Numbered from the stretch's first letter, positions 29,395-38,469 are shown. The stretch is 64,000 bases of DNA from Streptomyces alboniger (GCF_008704395.1 NZ_CP023695.1:1178001-1242000), one strand, 5' to 3'. The notes: generated by a model from the sequence alone, not told the origin. Program-made: numbers and translations.

Positions 29395-29442
29395 GCCCGG
29401 ATTCAATCGCAGTCGCAAGAACGAAACAACATGGGTATTGAG

Positions 29443-29459
29443 GGATCGTTCAACGATCC
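29443..29459. promoter_or_regulatory. GntR/FCD operator palindrome
   Basis: GGATCGTTCAACGATCC is a perfect 8-bp inverted repeat around one central base. It lies between the divergent GntR gene and the MFS gene. FCD regulators bind short palindromes of this size, often with a GTTxAAC-like core, so autoregulation and control of the transport/oxoprolinase operon are likely. Confidence 0.65.
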
Positions 29460-29512
29460 TCTACCTTGTCGGCACGGCGGTCCCCCACGGCCCCGCACGG
29501 CACCGCCCCCGA

Positions 29513-29558
29513 ACCGCCCCGCACCGCTCCAGAACCGCACCGCCCCGCACCGCTCCAG
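29513..29558. repeat. 20-bp direct repeat in MFS leader
   Basis: ACCGCCCCGCACCGCTCCAG occurs at 29513-29532 and 29539-29558, in a C-rich, G-poor leader just before the MFS start. It may be a slippage product; no function is evident. Confidence 0.6.
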
Positions 29559-29589
29559 CACCCGACCGTCCCTCTCCTGCGAGGTGCCC

Positions 29590-30891
29590 ATGAGCACGAC
29601 CCCACCGCCCCCGGCCGCACCGGCCGGCCTACAGCCCGACAAGGGTGAACAGCCCGACGACAGCGGAGCGTTCGGCTGGCTGCGGGCGCTCGGCCCGCGC
29701 GGCCGCCGCGCCTTCGCCGGGGCCTTCGGGGGCTACGCCCTCGACTCCTACGACTACTTCACGCTGCCGCTGAGCATGGTGGCCCTCTCCGCGTACTTCG
29801 GTCTCAACAGCGGGCAGACCGGCCTCTTCACCACCGTCACCCTGGTCGTCTCCGCTGTGGGCGGCGCCGTCGCGGGCGTGGTCGCCGACCGGATCGGACG
29901 CGTCAAGGCGCTGATGATCACGGTGGTCACGTACGCGGTCTTCACCGTCGCCTGCGGCTTCGCGCCCAACTACGAGACGCTGCTGGTCTTCCGCGCCCTC
30001 CAGGGCCTCGGCTTCGGCGGGGAGTGGGCGGTCGGCGCGATCCTCGTCGCCGAGTACGCCACCGCCAAGAACCGCGGCCGTACGCTCGGCGCGATCCAGA
30101 GCTCCTGGGCCGTGGGCTGGGGCCTCGCCGCGATCGTCTACACCGTGGTGTTCCAGTTCCTGGACGACGATCTCGCCTGGCGCGTGATGTTCTGGACCGG
30201 CGCGCTGCCCGCTCTCCTGGTGATCTATGTGCGGCGCAATGTGCACGACGCCCCGGAGGCGGCCGCGGAGCGCCGAAAGAGCGCCTACAAAGGGTCGTTC
30301 ACGGCCATCTTCAAACCGGGGCTGCTGCGCGTCACCTGCTTCGCGGTGCTCCTGTCCACGGGCGTACAGGGCGGCTACTACACCCTGGCCACCTGGGTGC
30401 CGACCTATCTCAAGACCGAGCGCGGCCTGACCGTCGTCAACACCGGCGGCTACCTCATCTTCCTGATCTCCGGCGCCTTCATCGGCTATCTGACCGGTGG
30501 CTACCTCACCGACAAGCTCGGCCGGAAGCGGAACATCACGCTCTTCGCGTTCCTCTCCGCGGCCAGCATCCTCGCGTACACGAACATCCCTGAAGGGGCC
30601 AACGGCCTTCTCCTCGTGCTCGGTTTCCCGCTGGGCTTCTGCATGTCGGCGATCTTCAGCGGCTTCGGTTCCTTCCTCAGCGAGCTGTACCCGACGGCCG
30701 TACGCGGCACGGGCCAGGGCTTCACGTACAACACCGGGCGGGCGGTCGGCGCGGTGTTTCCCACCATGGTCGGCTTCCTCGCCGACAGCTGGGGCGTGGG
30801 CGGAGCGCTGATCTTCGGAGCGCTCGGGTACGGCCTCGCCGTCATCGCGCTGTTCGGCCTCCCGGAGACGCGGGGGAGGGAGCTGCTGTGA
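29590..30891 (+). CDS. MFS transporter, sialate/aromatic-acid:H+ symporter-like
   Basis: A 433-residue major facilitator with 12 predicted spans. The typical cytosolic loop motif [11 protein letters not shown] after span 2 and its repeat [10 protein letters not shown] after span 8 are present; [11 protein letters not shown] at the start is typical of the carboxylate (NanT/AAHS/SHS) group. ATG 29590 is used, with GAGGTG upstream; the open frame extends farther 5' without a start site. It begins a cluster with DUF1445 and PxpABC, so the carrier may import 5-oxoproline or a related acid. The stop overlaps the next start as GTGA. Confidence 0.87.
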   Translation: MSTTPPPPAAPAGLQPDKGEQPDDSGAFGWLRALGPRGRRAFAGAFGGYALDSYDYFTLPLSMVALSAYFGLNSGQTGLFTTVTLVVSAVGGAVAGVVADRIGRVKALMITVVTYAVFTVACGFAPNYETLLVFRALQGLGFGGEWAVGAILVAEYATAKNRGRTLGAIQSSWAVGWGLAAIVYTVVFQFLDDDLAWRVMFWTGALPALLVIYVRRNVHDAPEAAAERRKSAYKGSFTAIFKPGLLRVTCFAVLLSTGVQGGYYTLATWVPTYLKTERGLTVVNTGGYLIFLISGAFIGYLTGGYLTDKLGRKRNITLFAFLSAASILAYTNIPEGANGLLLVLGFPLGFCMSAIFSGFGSFLSELYPTAVRGTGQGFTYNTGRAVGAVFPTMVGFLADSWGVGGALIFGALGYGLAVIALFGLPETRGRELL

Positions 30892-30930
30892 ACGGGCACG
30901 CGGGGGAGGCGGCTGCTGTGAACGGGCACG
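30871..30930. repeat. 30-bp tandem duplication over a stop/start junction
   Basis: Units 30871-30900 and 30901-30930 match at 28 of 30 bases. Each carries GGGGGAGG, then CTGCTGTGAACGGGCACG. The first copy holds the MFS stop and a GTG start; the second repeats the ribosome site and GTG (30918) in the same frame. Confidence 0.85.
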
Positions 30931-31721
30931 CGCGCGTGGGTGCCCCGGTGATCCGTACCGCCAAGGAGGCCCGTGCGGCGTTCCGGGCGGGCGAGACGGG
31001 TCCGACCGCGGGCTGGGCGGCGGGCTTCACCCAGGCCAACCTCATCTCCGTCCCCGCCGACTGGGCGTACGAGATGCTGCTGTTCTGCCAGCGGAACCCG
31101 AAGCCCTGTCCGGTGCTCGACGTCACGGACGCGGGCTCCTACGTCACACCGCTGGCCCCGGGCGCCGATCTGCGGACGGATCTGCCGCGCTACCGCGTAT
31201 GGGAGCACGGGGAGTTGGCGGGCGAGCCCACGGACGTCGTCGACCGCTGGCGGGACGACCTGGTGTCGTTCCTCATCGGGTGCAGCTTCACCTTCGAGTG
31301 GGCGCTCGCCGACGCCGGGGTACCGCTGCGCCATATCGAGCAGGGCCGCAACGTCCCGATGTATGTGACCGCGCGCCCCTGCCGCCCGGCCGGGCGGCTG
31401 CACGGCCCCATGGTGGTGTCGATGCGGCCGGTCCCGCCCCGTTCTCTCGCCGACGCCATCAGGGAGAGCGCCCTGATGCCGTCGGTGCACGGCAGTCCGG
31501 TGCACTGCGGTGAACCCTCGGGGCTCGGCATCGAGGATCTGGGCCGGCCCGACTTCGGCGATCCGGTGGCCGCCGAACCGGACGACATCCCGGTGTTCTG
31601 GGCGTGCGGGGTGACGCCGCGGGCCGCGGTGATGGCGTCGAGGCCGCCCTTCGCGATCACGCACGCGCCGGGCCGCATGTTCCTCACCGACGCCCGCGAC
31701 GAGCAGTACCGCGTGGCGTGA
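30888..31721 (+). CDS. DUF1445 (YcsI-type) putative hydro-lyase / D-glutamate cyclase
   Basis: A 277-residue DUF1445 protein. The family includes bacterial YcsI and the C-terminal part of mitochondrial D-glutamate cyclase, which handles 5-oxo-D-proline. Conserved stretches such as [29 protein letters not shown] and [17 protein letters not shown] are visible. Two in-frame GTG starts (30888, 30918) sit in a duplicated 30-bp segment, so the protein has either the repeat VNGHA twice or a 10-residue shorter start. Context with PxpABC supports a role in 5-oxoproline metabolism. Confidence 0.85.
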   Translation: MNGHAGEAAAVNGHARVGAPVIRTAKEARAAFRAGETGPTAGWAAGFTQANLISVPADWAYEMLLFCQRNPKPCPVLDVTDAGSYVTPLAPGADLRTDLPRYRVWEHGELAGEPTDVVDRWRDDLVSFLIGCSFTFEWALADAGVPLRHIEQGRNVPMYVTARPCRPAGRLHGPMVVSMRPVPPRSLADAIRESALMPSVHGSPVHCGEPSGLGIEDLGRPDFGDPVAAEPDDIPVFWACGVTPRAAVMASRPPFAITHAPGRMFLTDARDEQYRVA

Positions 31722-31815
31722 CCACCGAGAACCGCGGCGCCACCGGGACCAGAAGTACGTGGCCGCCGAGAAGGACGAGCACCACGTGGCCGCCGAGAAA
31801 CAGGAGACTCCGCAG

Positions 31816-32580
31816 ATGAGCACCGCCTCCATCGATCTCAACGCCGACCTCGGCGAGGGCTTCGGCCGCTGGCACCTCACCGACGACGAGCAGCTGCTGT
31901 CCGTCGTCACCAGCGCCAATGTGGCCTGCGGCTTCCACGCGGGGGACGCGGTCACCATGCGCAGGGTGTGCGACCTGGCCGCCGAGCGCGGGGTGCGGAT
32001 CGGCGCGCAGGTCTCCTACCGCGACCTGGCGGGCTTCGGGCGGCGCGCGATGGACGTGCCGCCCGAGGAGCTGGCGGCCGAGGTGGCCTACCAGATCGGC
32101 GCCCTGGAGGTCTTCGCGCGCGCGGCGGGCACCCGCGTGTCGTACGTGAAGCCGCACGGCGCGCTGTACAACCGGGTCGTCCACGACGAGGGCCAGGCCC
32201 GCGCGGTCGTCGAGGGCGTCCTGCTCGCGGGCGCCTCGCTGCCTCTCCTCGGGCTGCCCGGTTCGCGCCTCCTGGAGACGGCGGACGAGGCGGGGCTCCC
32301 TGTCGTCACCGAGGCGTTCGCGGACCGCGCCTACAGCGAAGAGGGCACGTTGGTGCCGCGGGGCAGCGAGGGAGCCGTCGTCACGGATGCGGACGCCGTC
32401 GTCGAACGGTCCCTCGGGATGGCCCGCTCGGGCGTCGTCACGTCCCGCGGGGGCCGCGAGATCGCGGTCCGCGCGCGGTCGCTGTGCCTGCACGGCGACA
32501 CGCCGGGGGCGGTGGGGCTGGCCCGGCGGGTCCGGGCCCGCCTGGAGTCGGCGGGCGTGCGCGTGGAGGCCTTCGCGTGA
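31816..32580 (+). CDS. pxpA: 5-oxoprolinase subunit PxpA (LamB/YcsF)
   Basis: A 254-residue LamB/YcsF family protein. Typical blocks are SIDLNADLGEGFG, NVACGFHAGD, YVKPHGALYN and LCLHGDTPGAV. With PxpB and PxpC it forms the bacterial ATP-dependent 5-oxoprolinase that turns 5-oxoproline into glutamate. ATG 31816 with CAGGAG upstream is chosen over GTG 31759, whose extension is encoded by a 16-bp direct repeat (31757-31772, 31784-31799). The stop overlaps the pxpB start (GTGA). Confidence 0.93.
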   Translation: MSTASIDLNADLGEGFGRWHLTDDEQLLSVVTSANVACGFHAGDAVTMRRVCDLAAERGVRIGAQVSYRDLAGFGRRAMDVPPEELAAEVAYQIGALEVFARAAGTRVSYVKPHGALYNRVVHDEGQARAVVEGVLLAGASLPLLGLPGSRLLETADEAGLPVVTEAFADRAYSEEGTLVPRGSEGAVVTDADAVVERSLGMARSGVVTSRGGREIAVRARSLCLHGDTPGAVGLARRVRARLESAGVRVEAFA

Positions 32581-33239
32581 GGGCGCTGCCGATGGGCGAG
32601 CGGGCCCTGCTCGTCGAACTCGCCGACGGCATCGAGGCCCAGGCGCTCCACGCGGAGCTGCTGCGCCGCCGCGCGGCGGGGTCGCTGCGGGTACGGGAGA
32701 TCGTCCCCGCTGCCCGCACCGTGCTCCTGGACGGCCTCGACGAGCCCGCCCGGGTCCGCGCCGAGCTGCCCGGCTGGGAGGTCCTGCCGCTGCCCGAGCG
32801 GGCGGGGGCCGTCCTGGAGATCCCGGTCCGGTACGACGGGCCGGACCTGGCGGACGTCGCCGCGCACTGGGGCGTGAGCGTGCCCGAGGTGGCGCGGATC
32901 CACGCGGCGGCCGAATTCCGCGTCGCCTTCTGCGGGTTCGCGCCGGGCTTCGGATATCTGACAGGGCTGCCCGAACGCTACGGGGTGCCGCGCCGGGCCA
33001 CGCCCCGCACCTCCGTCCCCGAGGGCAGTGTCGCCCTGGCGGGCCCGTACACGGGCATCTATCCGCGTACCTCGCCCGGCGGCTGGCAGCTGATCGGCTC
33101 GACGGACGCCGTGCTGTGGGACCACGCGCGCGTGCCGGCCGCGCTGCTCTCCCCCGGCGTACGCGTCCGCTTCGTGCCGCACGGTACGCCCGTGAACCCC
33201 ACGGAGGCCGCGCCGGGCCTCGCACCGGAGGGCCGATGA
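32577..33239 (+). CDS. pxpB: 5-oxoprolinase subunit PxpB (KipI-like)
   Basis: A 220-residue carboxyltransferase C/D-domain protein of the KipI/PxpB family. The signature FCGFAPGFGYLTGLP and the GSVALAGPYTGIYPRTSPGGWQLIG-type block are present. It pairs with PxpC in the oxoprolinase complex; in Bacillus the homologue KipI also inhibits kinase KinA. The start GTG overlaps the pxpA stop, and the stop overlaps the pxpC ATG (ATGA), a tightly coupled order. Confidence 0.93.
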   Translation: MRALPMGERALLVELADGIEAQALHAELLRRRAAGSLRVREIVPAARTVLLDGLDEPARVRAELPGWEVLPLPERAGAVLEIPVRYDGPDLADVAAHWGVSVPEVARIHAAAEFRVAFCGFAPGFGYLTGLPERYGVPRRATPRTSVPEGSVALAGPYTGIYPRTSPGGWQLIGSTDAVLWDHARVPAALLSPGVRVRFVPHGTPVNPTEAAPGLAPEGR

Positions 33240-34105
33240 CCGACCGTGCCGTCGCCGTCGTGCGGGCCGGGGCGCTGACGACCGTCCAGGACCTCGGGCG
33301 TCCCGGTCACGCCCATCTCGGGGTGCCCCGTTCCGGTGCCCTGGACCAGCCCGCGGCCCGCCTCGTCAACCGGCTGGTCGGCAACGCGCCCGGCGCGGCC
33401 GTCCTGGAGACCACCCTCAACGGCTGCGCCGTGCGCCCCCGCCGTCCCGTGACCATCGCGGTCGGCGGAGCCCCCTGCCCGGTGACCGTGGACGGCCGCC
33501 CCGCCCCCTGGGGAGCGCCGGTGCGTGTCCCGGCGGGAGCGCTCGTGGACATCGGGGCGGCTGTCTCCGGAGTACGCGGCTACCTCGCCGTCGACGGTGG
33601 GGTGGCCGTCGACCCGGTGCTCGGCAGCCGCTCCACCGACCTGCTCTCCGGCCTCGGCCCGCCCCCGCTCGCGGACGGGGCCGTGCTGCCGCTCGGCACC
33701 CCGAGCGGCCCGCACGCGCGCGTGGACACCGTCCCGCAGCCCGCCCCGCCCGGGGAGCTGGTGCTGCGGGTGACGCTCGGGCCGCGCGCCGACTGGTTCA
33801 CGGGGGCGGCGCTGGAGACGCTGACCACGCGCGCGTACCGGGTGTCCTCGGCGAGCAACCGCATCGGTCTGCGTACCGAGGGCCCCGCCCTGGAGCGGGC
33901 GCTCACCGGCGAACTGCCCAGCGAGGGAATGGTGCTGGGTGCCGTACAAGTGCCGCCGGACGGCAGGCCGGTCGTCTTCCTCGCCGATCACCCGACCACC
34001 GGCGGCTACCCGGTGGTGGCGGTGGTCAGGGAAGCGGACCTGGCCGCGGCGGCCCAGGCACCACCGGGCACGCCGGTGCGCTTCGTCCGGGCGGGCCGCG
34101 CGTGA
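33236..34105 (+). CDS. pxpC: 5-oxoprolinase subunit PxpC (KipA-like)
   Basis: A 289-residue carboxyltransferase A/B-domain protein. LTTVQDLGRPGHAHLGVPRSGALD at the start and RIGLRTEGP, PSEGMVLGAVQVPPDG and FLADHPTTGGYPV later are hallmarks of PxpC/KipA. It completes the PxpABC enzyme. The start overlaps the pxpB stop as ATGA. It ends the operon; a convergent HEAT-repeat gene follows after 80 bases. Confidence 0.93.
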   Translation: MTDRAVAVVRAGALTTVQDLGRPGHAHLGVPRSGALDQPAARLVNRLVGNAPGAAVLETTLNGCAVRPRRPVTIAVGGAPCPVTVDGRPAPWGAPVRVPAGALVDIGAAVSGVRGYLAVDGGVAVDPVLGSRSTDLLSGLGPPPLADGAVLPLGTPSGPHARVDTVPQPAPPGELVLRVTLGPRADWFTGAALETLTTRAYRVSSASNRIGLRTEGPALERALTGELPSEGMVLGAVQVPPDGRPVVFLADHPTTGGYPVVAVVREADLAAAAQAPPGTPVRFVRAGRA

Positions 34106-34185
34106 CGCTCACCGCGCTCACCCGGCACCGGCTCCGCCTCCCGAGACCGGCTCCCACCGGACTCCGAGCCTCACCCGGCGCCGGG

Positions 34186-35610
34186 TCACACGGCGGGCGC
34201 GTCCGCGTCGGGTCCGATCCTGCTGCGTACCGCCGTCTGCACCTCGTCCTCCTCGGCGGGGTCCGCGGCGAGCCTCCGAAGGCGGTTGACCACGCGGGCG
34301 TCGCCGGTCTCGGCGTGCCGTGCGGCGACCCCGCGGGTGGTCTCCTCGCAGTCCCACAGGCACTCGACGGCGAAGCCCGAGGCGAAGGTCGGGTCGGTGG
34401 CGGCGAGGGCACGGGCGGCACGGCCGCGCAGGTGGGACGAGGCGGTCTCCCGGTAGACGTGCCGCAGGACGGGGGCCGCGCAGGCGATGCCGAGGCGTCC
34501 CGCGCCGTCGACGAGGGTCCACAGCGTCGGCGCGTCGGGCCCCTCGCCGCGGACCGCCTCACGCAGTGCGGCGAGGACGAGCTTGCTGTCCTGGGCGCCG
34601 CCCCGGCAGGCGAGCACACGTCCCGCGGCGGCGCCGAGGGCGTCGGGACGGTAGGCCCAGCGCCGGGCCCGCTCGACGGCGGCGACACTGCCCATCCGTT
34701 CGAACGCCTCCGTCGCCGCGTCGACCACGACAGCGGAGTGGTCCTCCACCGCGTACTCGATGAGGTCGAAGACGGCGGGGTCGTGGGCGTCGGCGAGATA
34801 GCGCAGGGCGGTGGCGCGCGCCCCGTCGGAGCCGTTGCGGGCGGCCTCGACGATCTCGGGCCGGTCCTCGGGGCCCGCGACGGCGCCCAGGCAGCGTGCG
34901 GCGGGCACGTGCAGCACGGCGCCGCGTTCAAGGCCCTCCTGCGCCCAGTCGAAGACGGCCTGGACGCTCCATCCGGGGCGGGGTCCCGCGGGACGCATCT
35001 GGCGCTGCCAGCGGTCGAAGGAGCCCTGTTCCCGCGCGGCTCGCACGCGGGCGCCGACACCGGCGCGGGGGTCTTCCTCCCACAGCCGCCAGGGCCGTGG
35101 TTCGTAGGCGTCGCGGACGGCGGCGGCCAGCTCGGCCTCGCCCTCCGCGTCGGCGGGGAATCTGGCGAGCACGGGGACGGCGAGCGCGCGCAGCCCCGCG
35201 TCGTCGTCGCGCAGGGCCAGCTCGTCGAGGGCCCACGCCCAGTTCGCGCCGAACGCCGCGTACCTGCGCAGGAGTTCGAGGGCGTCGTGCCTGCCGTAGG
35301 AGGCGAGGTGCCCGAGGACGGCGAGGGCGAGCCCGGTGCGCGAGTCGTCCGTGTCCAGGACGTCCTCGGCATCGAAGAGGTGCCGCTCGATCTCGCCGAG
35401 CCCGCCGTGCAGGTCGAGGTAGAGCCGGGCGTAGTACAGCGAGCGGTTCTCCACCTGCCAGTCGTGGCGGGGATCGTTGAGCACACAGAGGTCGAGGGCG
35501 GCGAGCGCCTCGGACCGTGGTGCCGTGAGTGCGTGCAGCGTGCCGTCGCCGCGGCCCCGCTGAAGCAGGCCGAGCAGCGTACCGCTGGGCGCTATGACCG
35601 GATCGAACAT
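34186..35610 (-). CDS. HEAT-repeat protein
   Basis: A 474-residue, all-helical Ala/Arg-rich protein with repeated HEAT/PBS-lyase-like helices (for example ARATALRYLADAHDPAVFDLIEYAVED and VVDAATEAFERMG). Such solenoids are protein-binding scaffolds; no catalytic motif is seen. ATG 35610 follows TGAGG by 9 bases; an in-frame GTG at 35625 is the alternative. It is convergent with pxpC and follows an ankyrin gene on the same strand after 300 bases. Function unknown. Confidence 0.75.
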   Translation of the reverse strand: MFDPVIAPSGTLLGLLQRGRGDGTLHALTAPRSEALAALDLCVLNDPRHDWQVENRSLYYARLYLDLHGGLGEIERHLFDAEDVLDTDDSRTGLALAVLGHLASYGRHDALELLRRYAAFGANWAWALDELALRDDDAGLRALAVPVLARFPADAEGEAELAAAVRDAYEPRPWRLWEEDPRAGVGARVRAAREQGSFDRWQRQMRPAGPRPGWSVQAVFDWAQEGLERGAVLHVPAARCLGAVAGPEDRPEIVEAARNGSDGARATALRYLADAHDPAVFDLIEYAVEDHSAVVVDAATEAFERMGSVAAVERARRWAYRPDALGAAAGRVLACRGGAQDSKLVLAALREAVRGEGPDAPTLWTLVDGAGRLGIACAAPVLRHVYRETASSHLRGRAARALAATDPTFASGFAVECLWDCEETTRGVAARHAETGDARVVNRLRRLAADPAEEDEVQTAVRSRIGPDADAPAV

Positions 35611-35910
35611 GGGAAACAGCCTCACATCAAGCGTCGACGCAACCGGGAATCACGCATTACCTGGCCGCGCGCCAACACGTCGGGCCGCCCGCCGTCTTTT
35701 GCTTGTCGAAGACCATCTTCCTCTGCCTCTCGTCCGTGGCCCCAAGGGATCCCGGACGGAGGTCCGGGGGCGGGCCGCTCACGGCCCACGCGGTGCGGCA
35801 AGACCTGCCCCACCGTCGCGTCCGTGAATCACGTCGTCATGATGACCCGGCGGTGACACCCGCCGCGACCACATTTCCAGCGCCCCCGTAGCTGCTGGAC
35901 GGGTACCCGC
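35611..35910. other. Intergenic region upstream of HEAT-repeat gene
   Basis: About 300 bases between two same-strand genes. It should contain the HEAT-repeat gene promoter. I see no convincing promoter boxes, terminator or small gene. Confidence 0.5.
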
Positions 35911-36303
35911 TCAGGCGGCCCCGAACAGCTCCAGCAACTCCGTCTTCTGGAACATCCGGGCGGTGTCCACCGCCGACGGCGTCCCGGCGGCCGGATCGGC
36001 CCCGCCGTCCAGGAGGGCCCGGATCACCGCGTCCGCGCCCTTGAAGACGGCTCCGGCGAGCGGTGTCTGCCCCCGGTCGTTGGCGCGGTTCGCGTCGCCG
36101 CCGCGCTCCAGGAGGGCCCGGACCGCGTCGGCGTGCCCGTGGTAGGCCGCCAGCATCACGAGCGAGTCACCGCTGTCGTTGGTGAGGTTGGCCGGGACCC
36201 CCGCGTCGACGTATGCCGCGAGCGCCGCGGCGTCGCCCTGGCGGGCCAGATCGAAGATCTTGGTCGCCAGCTCCACGACCTCGGGGTCGGGGGCTTCGCT
36301 CAT
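35911..36303 (-). CDS. Ankyrin-repeat protein
   Basis: A 130-residue protein made of about three ankyrin repeats (DSGDSLVMLAAYHGHADAVRALL, then DRGQTPLAGAVFKGADAVIRALL). These repeats bind other proteins. In streptomycetes a small ankyrin protein is often linked to catalase in oxidative stress, but no catalase is adjacent. ATG 36303 is selected because the upstream extension to 36468 lacks domain content. Confidence 0.85.
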   Translation of the reverse strand: MSEAPDPEVVELATKIFDLARQGDAAALAAYVDAGVPANLTNDSGDSLVMLAAYHGHADAVRALLERGGDANRANDRGQTPLAGAVFKGADAVIRALLDGGADPAAGTPSAVDTARMFQKTELLELFGAA

Positions 36304-36474
36304 GGGGGCGTCCGCCTTTCTGGGATGCGCTGCGCGTGCAGCCGTACGAGTGAATCGACAGGGTACTGCCCCGGCGGACACATGACCGTGCCCGCCCGAG
36401 GCAAAGATCACGGCGGGCACGGAAGACGCCCCGACCTGCTCCCCGACGCCCCGAAGGGGCTCTGCCATTCGAGG

Positions 36475-36491
36475 GAAATTCAGAGAATTTC
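36475..36491. promoter_or_regulatory. AT-rich palindrome upstream of small membrane gene
   Basis: GAAATTCAGAGAATTTC is a perfect 7-bp inverted repeat with a 3-base centre, in the most AT-rich stretch of the region (about 36470-36530), 88 bases before the next start. It looks like an operator; the cognate regulator is unknown. Confidence 0.5.
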
Positions 36492-36578
36492 ACTCATTTG
36501 CACCTTTTGTCGTATGGATACATGCTGTGAACCTGGAAGAACTCATGGTGACTGTCCCCACAAACCAGGAGAACCGTC

Positions 36579-36773
36579 ATGGTCCTTTCCATCTCGGGCG
36601 TCGTACTGCTCGGAATCATCGTCTTCCTCTTCTTCCGCAAGGACGGCCTCAAGGCCTCCCACGCGGTGGTCTGCGCGCTCTTCGGCTTCTTCATGGCGGG
36701 CACCGCCATCGCCCCGAGCATCAAGGCCGGCAGCGCGAGCCTCGCGAGCCTCCTCGGCGGGATCAAGTTCTGA
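36579..36773 (+). CDS. 64-residue double-span membrane protein
   Basis: A very small membrane protein. Hydrophobic segments lie at about residues 4-20 and 28-46, with a short charged loop (RKDGLKAS) and a Ser/Ala/Gly-rich tail. CAGGAG lies 10-15 bases upstream of the ATG. It is 36 bases before the FtsK-like gene, so the two probably form an operon. It resembles the small hydrophobic proteins that accompany TraB/FtsK-type genes in actinomycetes, but that link is by context. Confidence 0.75.
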   Translation: MVLSISGVVLLGIIVFLFFRKDGLKASHAVVCALFGFFMAGTAIAPSIKAGSASLASLLGGIKF

Positions 36774-36809
36774 CCCCCCTGCCTTCGTACGCACCTCCAG
36801 GAGACTGAC

Positions 36810-38429
36810 GTGGCCAGGCGCCCACTCCCCCGCATCCTGAGTAACGGCACCGCGTCCATCGCGCGGAGCCGGGAGCTGGCACGGTCGGCCGCCGACAGCG
36901 CCACCGACGTTCTCCACCCGCTGATCACGATTTCTCGTGGACTGCGCCGGCTGGCTGCCGCCGGGCGGCGCAAGTGGGCGGGCACGCCCAAGGACAAGCG
37001 TGGGCCGCTGCTGTTCCTGGTCGCCTCCGTGGTCCTGGTCGTCGCCCTCGTCCCCTACGGGCCGATGCTCGCCCTCATCTCCCTGATGGCGGCCGCCGGG
37101 TGGACGGGCCGCGAGCGCACCGCCCCGGCGCCGAGCGGCCCCGACGAGGCCCAGGCACAGCGGTTGCAGACCCTCTACGAAGCGCTCGTCCCGTACTTCT
37201 CGGCCCCCGAGGACCCCGCCCCGCTCTACGCCCACGGCGGCGCGTGGGACAAGGCCTTCACCACCTACGAGTTCGACGAGACCGGGCGGATCTCCCGTCT
37301 GGTGGTGCAGTACCCCGCGTACTTCACGGACGGCGAGGCCGAGTCCCGCGCGCGGATCGAACAGCTGCTGCACGCGAAGTCGGGCCGCGGACGCGAATAC
37401 CACTTCGCGTGGGACGAGGAGGGCAACGAACTCACCGTCACCGTCCTGCCCGCGCTCCCCACCGACATCGCCGCCCAGCGTTTCGTCACCGCCCCCGGGG
37501 AGACGGTCCTCGGCTTCACCGACGAGACCGGCGTGCAGCGCACCCTGCCGGTGACCGACGGCGAGGAGCGCCGCGACGTACCCCCCGTCGTCTGGCGCAC
37601 CGGCGTCCGCTCCACGGAACCCCACCTGCTGATCGCGGGCCGGCCGGGCAGCGGCACGACGACGCTGCTGCGCTCCATCGCCCTCCAGGCGCTCCAGTAC
37701 GGCGACGTACTCATCGTCGAGGGCAGCGGCGCCGGCGACTACGCGTGCCTGACCGGCCGCGAAGGGGTCCTGGCCATCGAGTGCGGGCTCGCCGGGGCGC
37801 TCGCGAGCCTGGAATGGGCCGCGCACGAGACCGAGCGCAGGCTCATCGCCGCCAACCGGGCCCGGCAGGCGGGCCATCCGCCGCCGGAGGACACCAAGCG
37901 CCCCCTGTGGATCCTCCTGGACCGGCCGAGCGCGCTCGGCCACCTCGCCGCCGCCGACGGGCGCAACGACCCCCAGTCGCTGCTCCACGTCCCACTGCGG
38001 CACGGCAGGGCGGCGAACGTGACAGTGGCCGTCGCGGATCAGCTGGACTGCCTGGACTTCTTGAGCGACGCCGTACGCCAGCACACGCGCGCGCGTGTGG
38101 TCCTCGGGCCCGCCACGCCCGACCAGCTGGAGGAGGTCCTCGGTACGCCGCCCCATACGACGCCCACCGCGGAGGTCCCGCCCGGCCGGGGCTACGCGCG
38201 GCTCGGCACGGGTCCGGTGCACCGCCTCCAGGTTCCTGCCACGCCCGATCCCTACGACGACGCCACCAGTGAGTCGCACCGCAGGGCGGTCCTGGAACTG
38301 CTGCCGGAGTACAGCACCCCGGCGGACACGCTCCCCGTCGAGGAACCGGAGGAGGCCGAAGTGGCCGAAGTGGCCGAAGAGGTCCCCCGAGAGGTCACCG
38401 GGGCGCAGCCGGTCCCCGCGGAGAGCTGA
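36810..38429 (+). CDS. FtsK/TraB-like membrane ATPase with degenerate Walker A
   Basis: A 539-residue protein with a basic N-terminus, a hydrophobic hairpin at about 67-98, and a RecA-like domain from about 260. The nucleotide loop reads AGRPGSGTTTLLR (G277-R289): the invariant lysine is replaced by Thr283. A Walker B-like WILLDRP follows near 370. Domain order fits DNA-translocase relatives (FtsK/SpoIIIE, TraB), yet ATP hydrolysis may be lost. The C-terminus is acidic with VAEVAEE repeats. It starts 36 bases after the small membrane protein; GTG start with CAGGAG upstream. Confidence 0.72.
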   Translation: MARRPLPRILSNGTASIARSRELARSAADSATDVLHPLITISRGLRRLAAAGRRKWAGTPKDKRGPLLFLVASVVLVVALVPYGPMLALISLMAAAGWTGRERTAPAPSGPDEAQAQRLQTLYEALVPYFSAPEDPAPLYAHGGAWDKAFTTYEFDETGRISRLVVQYPAYFTDGEAESRARIEQLLHAKSGRGREYHFAWDEEGNELTVTVLPALPTDIAAQRFVTAPGETVLGFTDETGVQRTLPVTDGEERRDVPPVVWRTGVRSTEPHLLIAGRPGSGTTTLLRSIALQALQYGDVLIVEGSGAGDYACLTGREGVLAIECGLAGALASLEWAAHETERRLIAANRARQAGHPPPEDTKRPLWILLDRPSALGHLAAADGRNDPQSLLHVPLRHGRAANVTVAVADQLDCLDFLSDAVRQHTRARVVLGPATPDQLEEVLGTPPHTTPTAEVPPGRGYARLGTGPVHRLQVPATPDPYDDATSESHRRAVLELLPEYSTPADTLPVEEPEEAEVAEVAEEVPREVTGAQPVPAES

Positions 38430-38469
38430 ACCGCCACCCGGGCCCGGACTCGACCTCGGGCCACGAAGC

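Noticed and set aside
34173..34186. ACCCGGCGCCGGGT palindrome after pxpC as terminator
   Set aside because: It has no loop and no T-tract; it overlaps the stop of the convergent gene.
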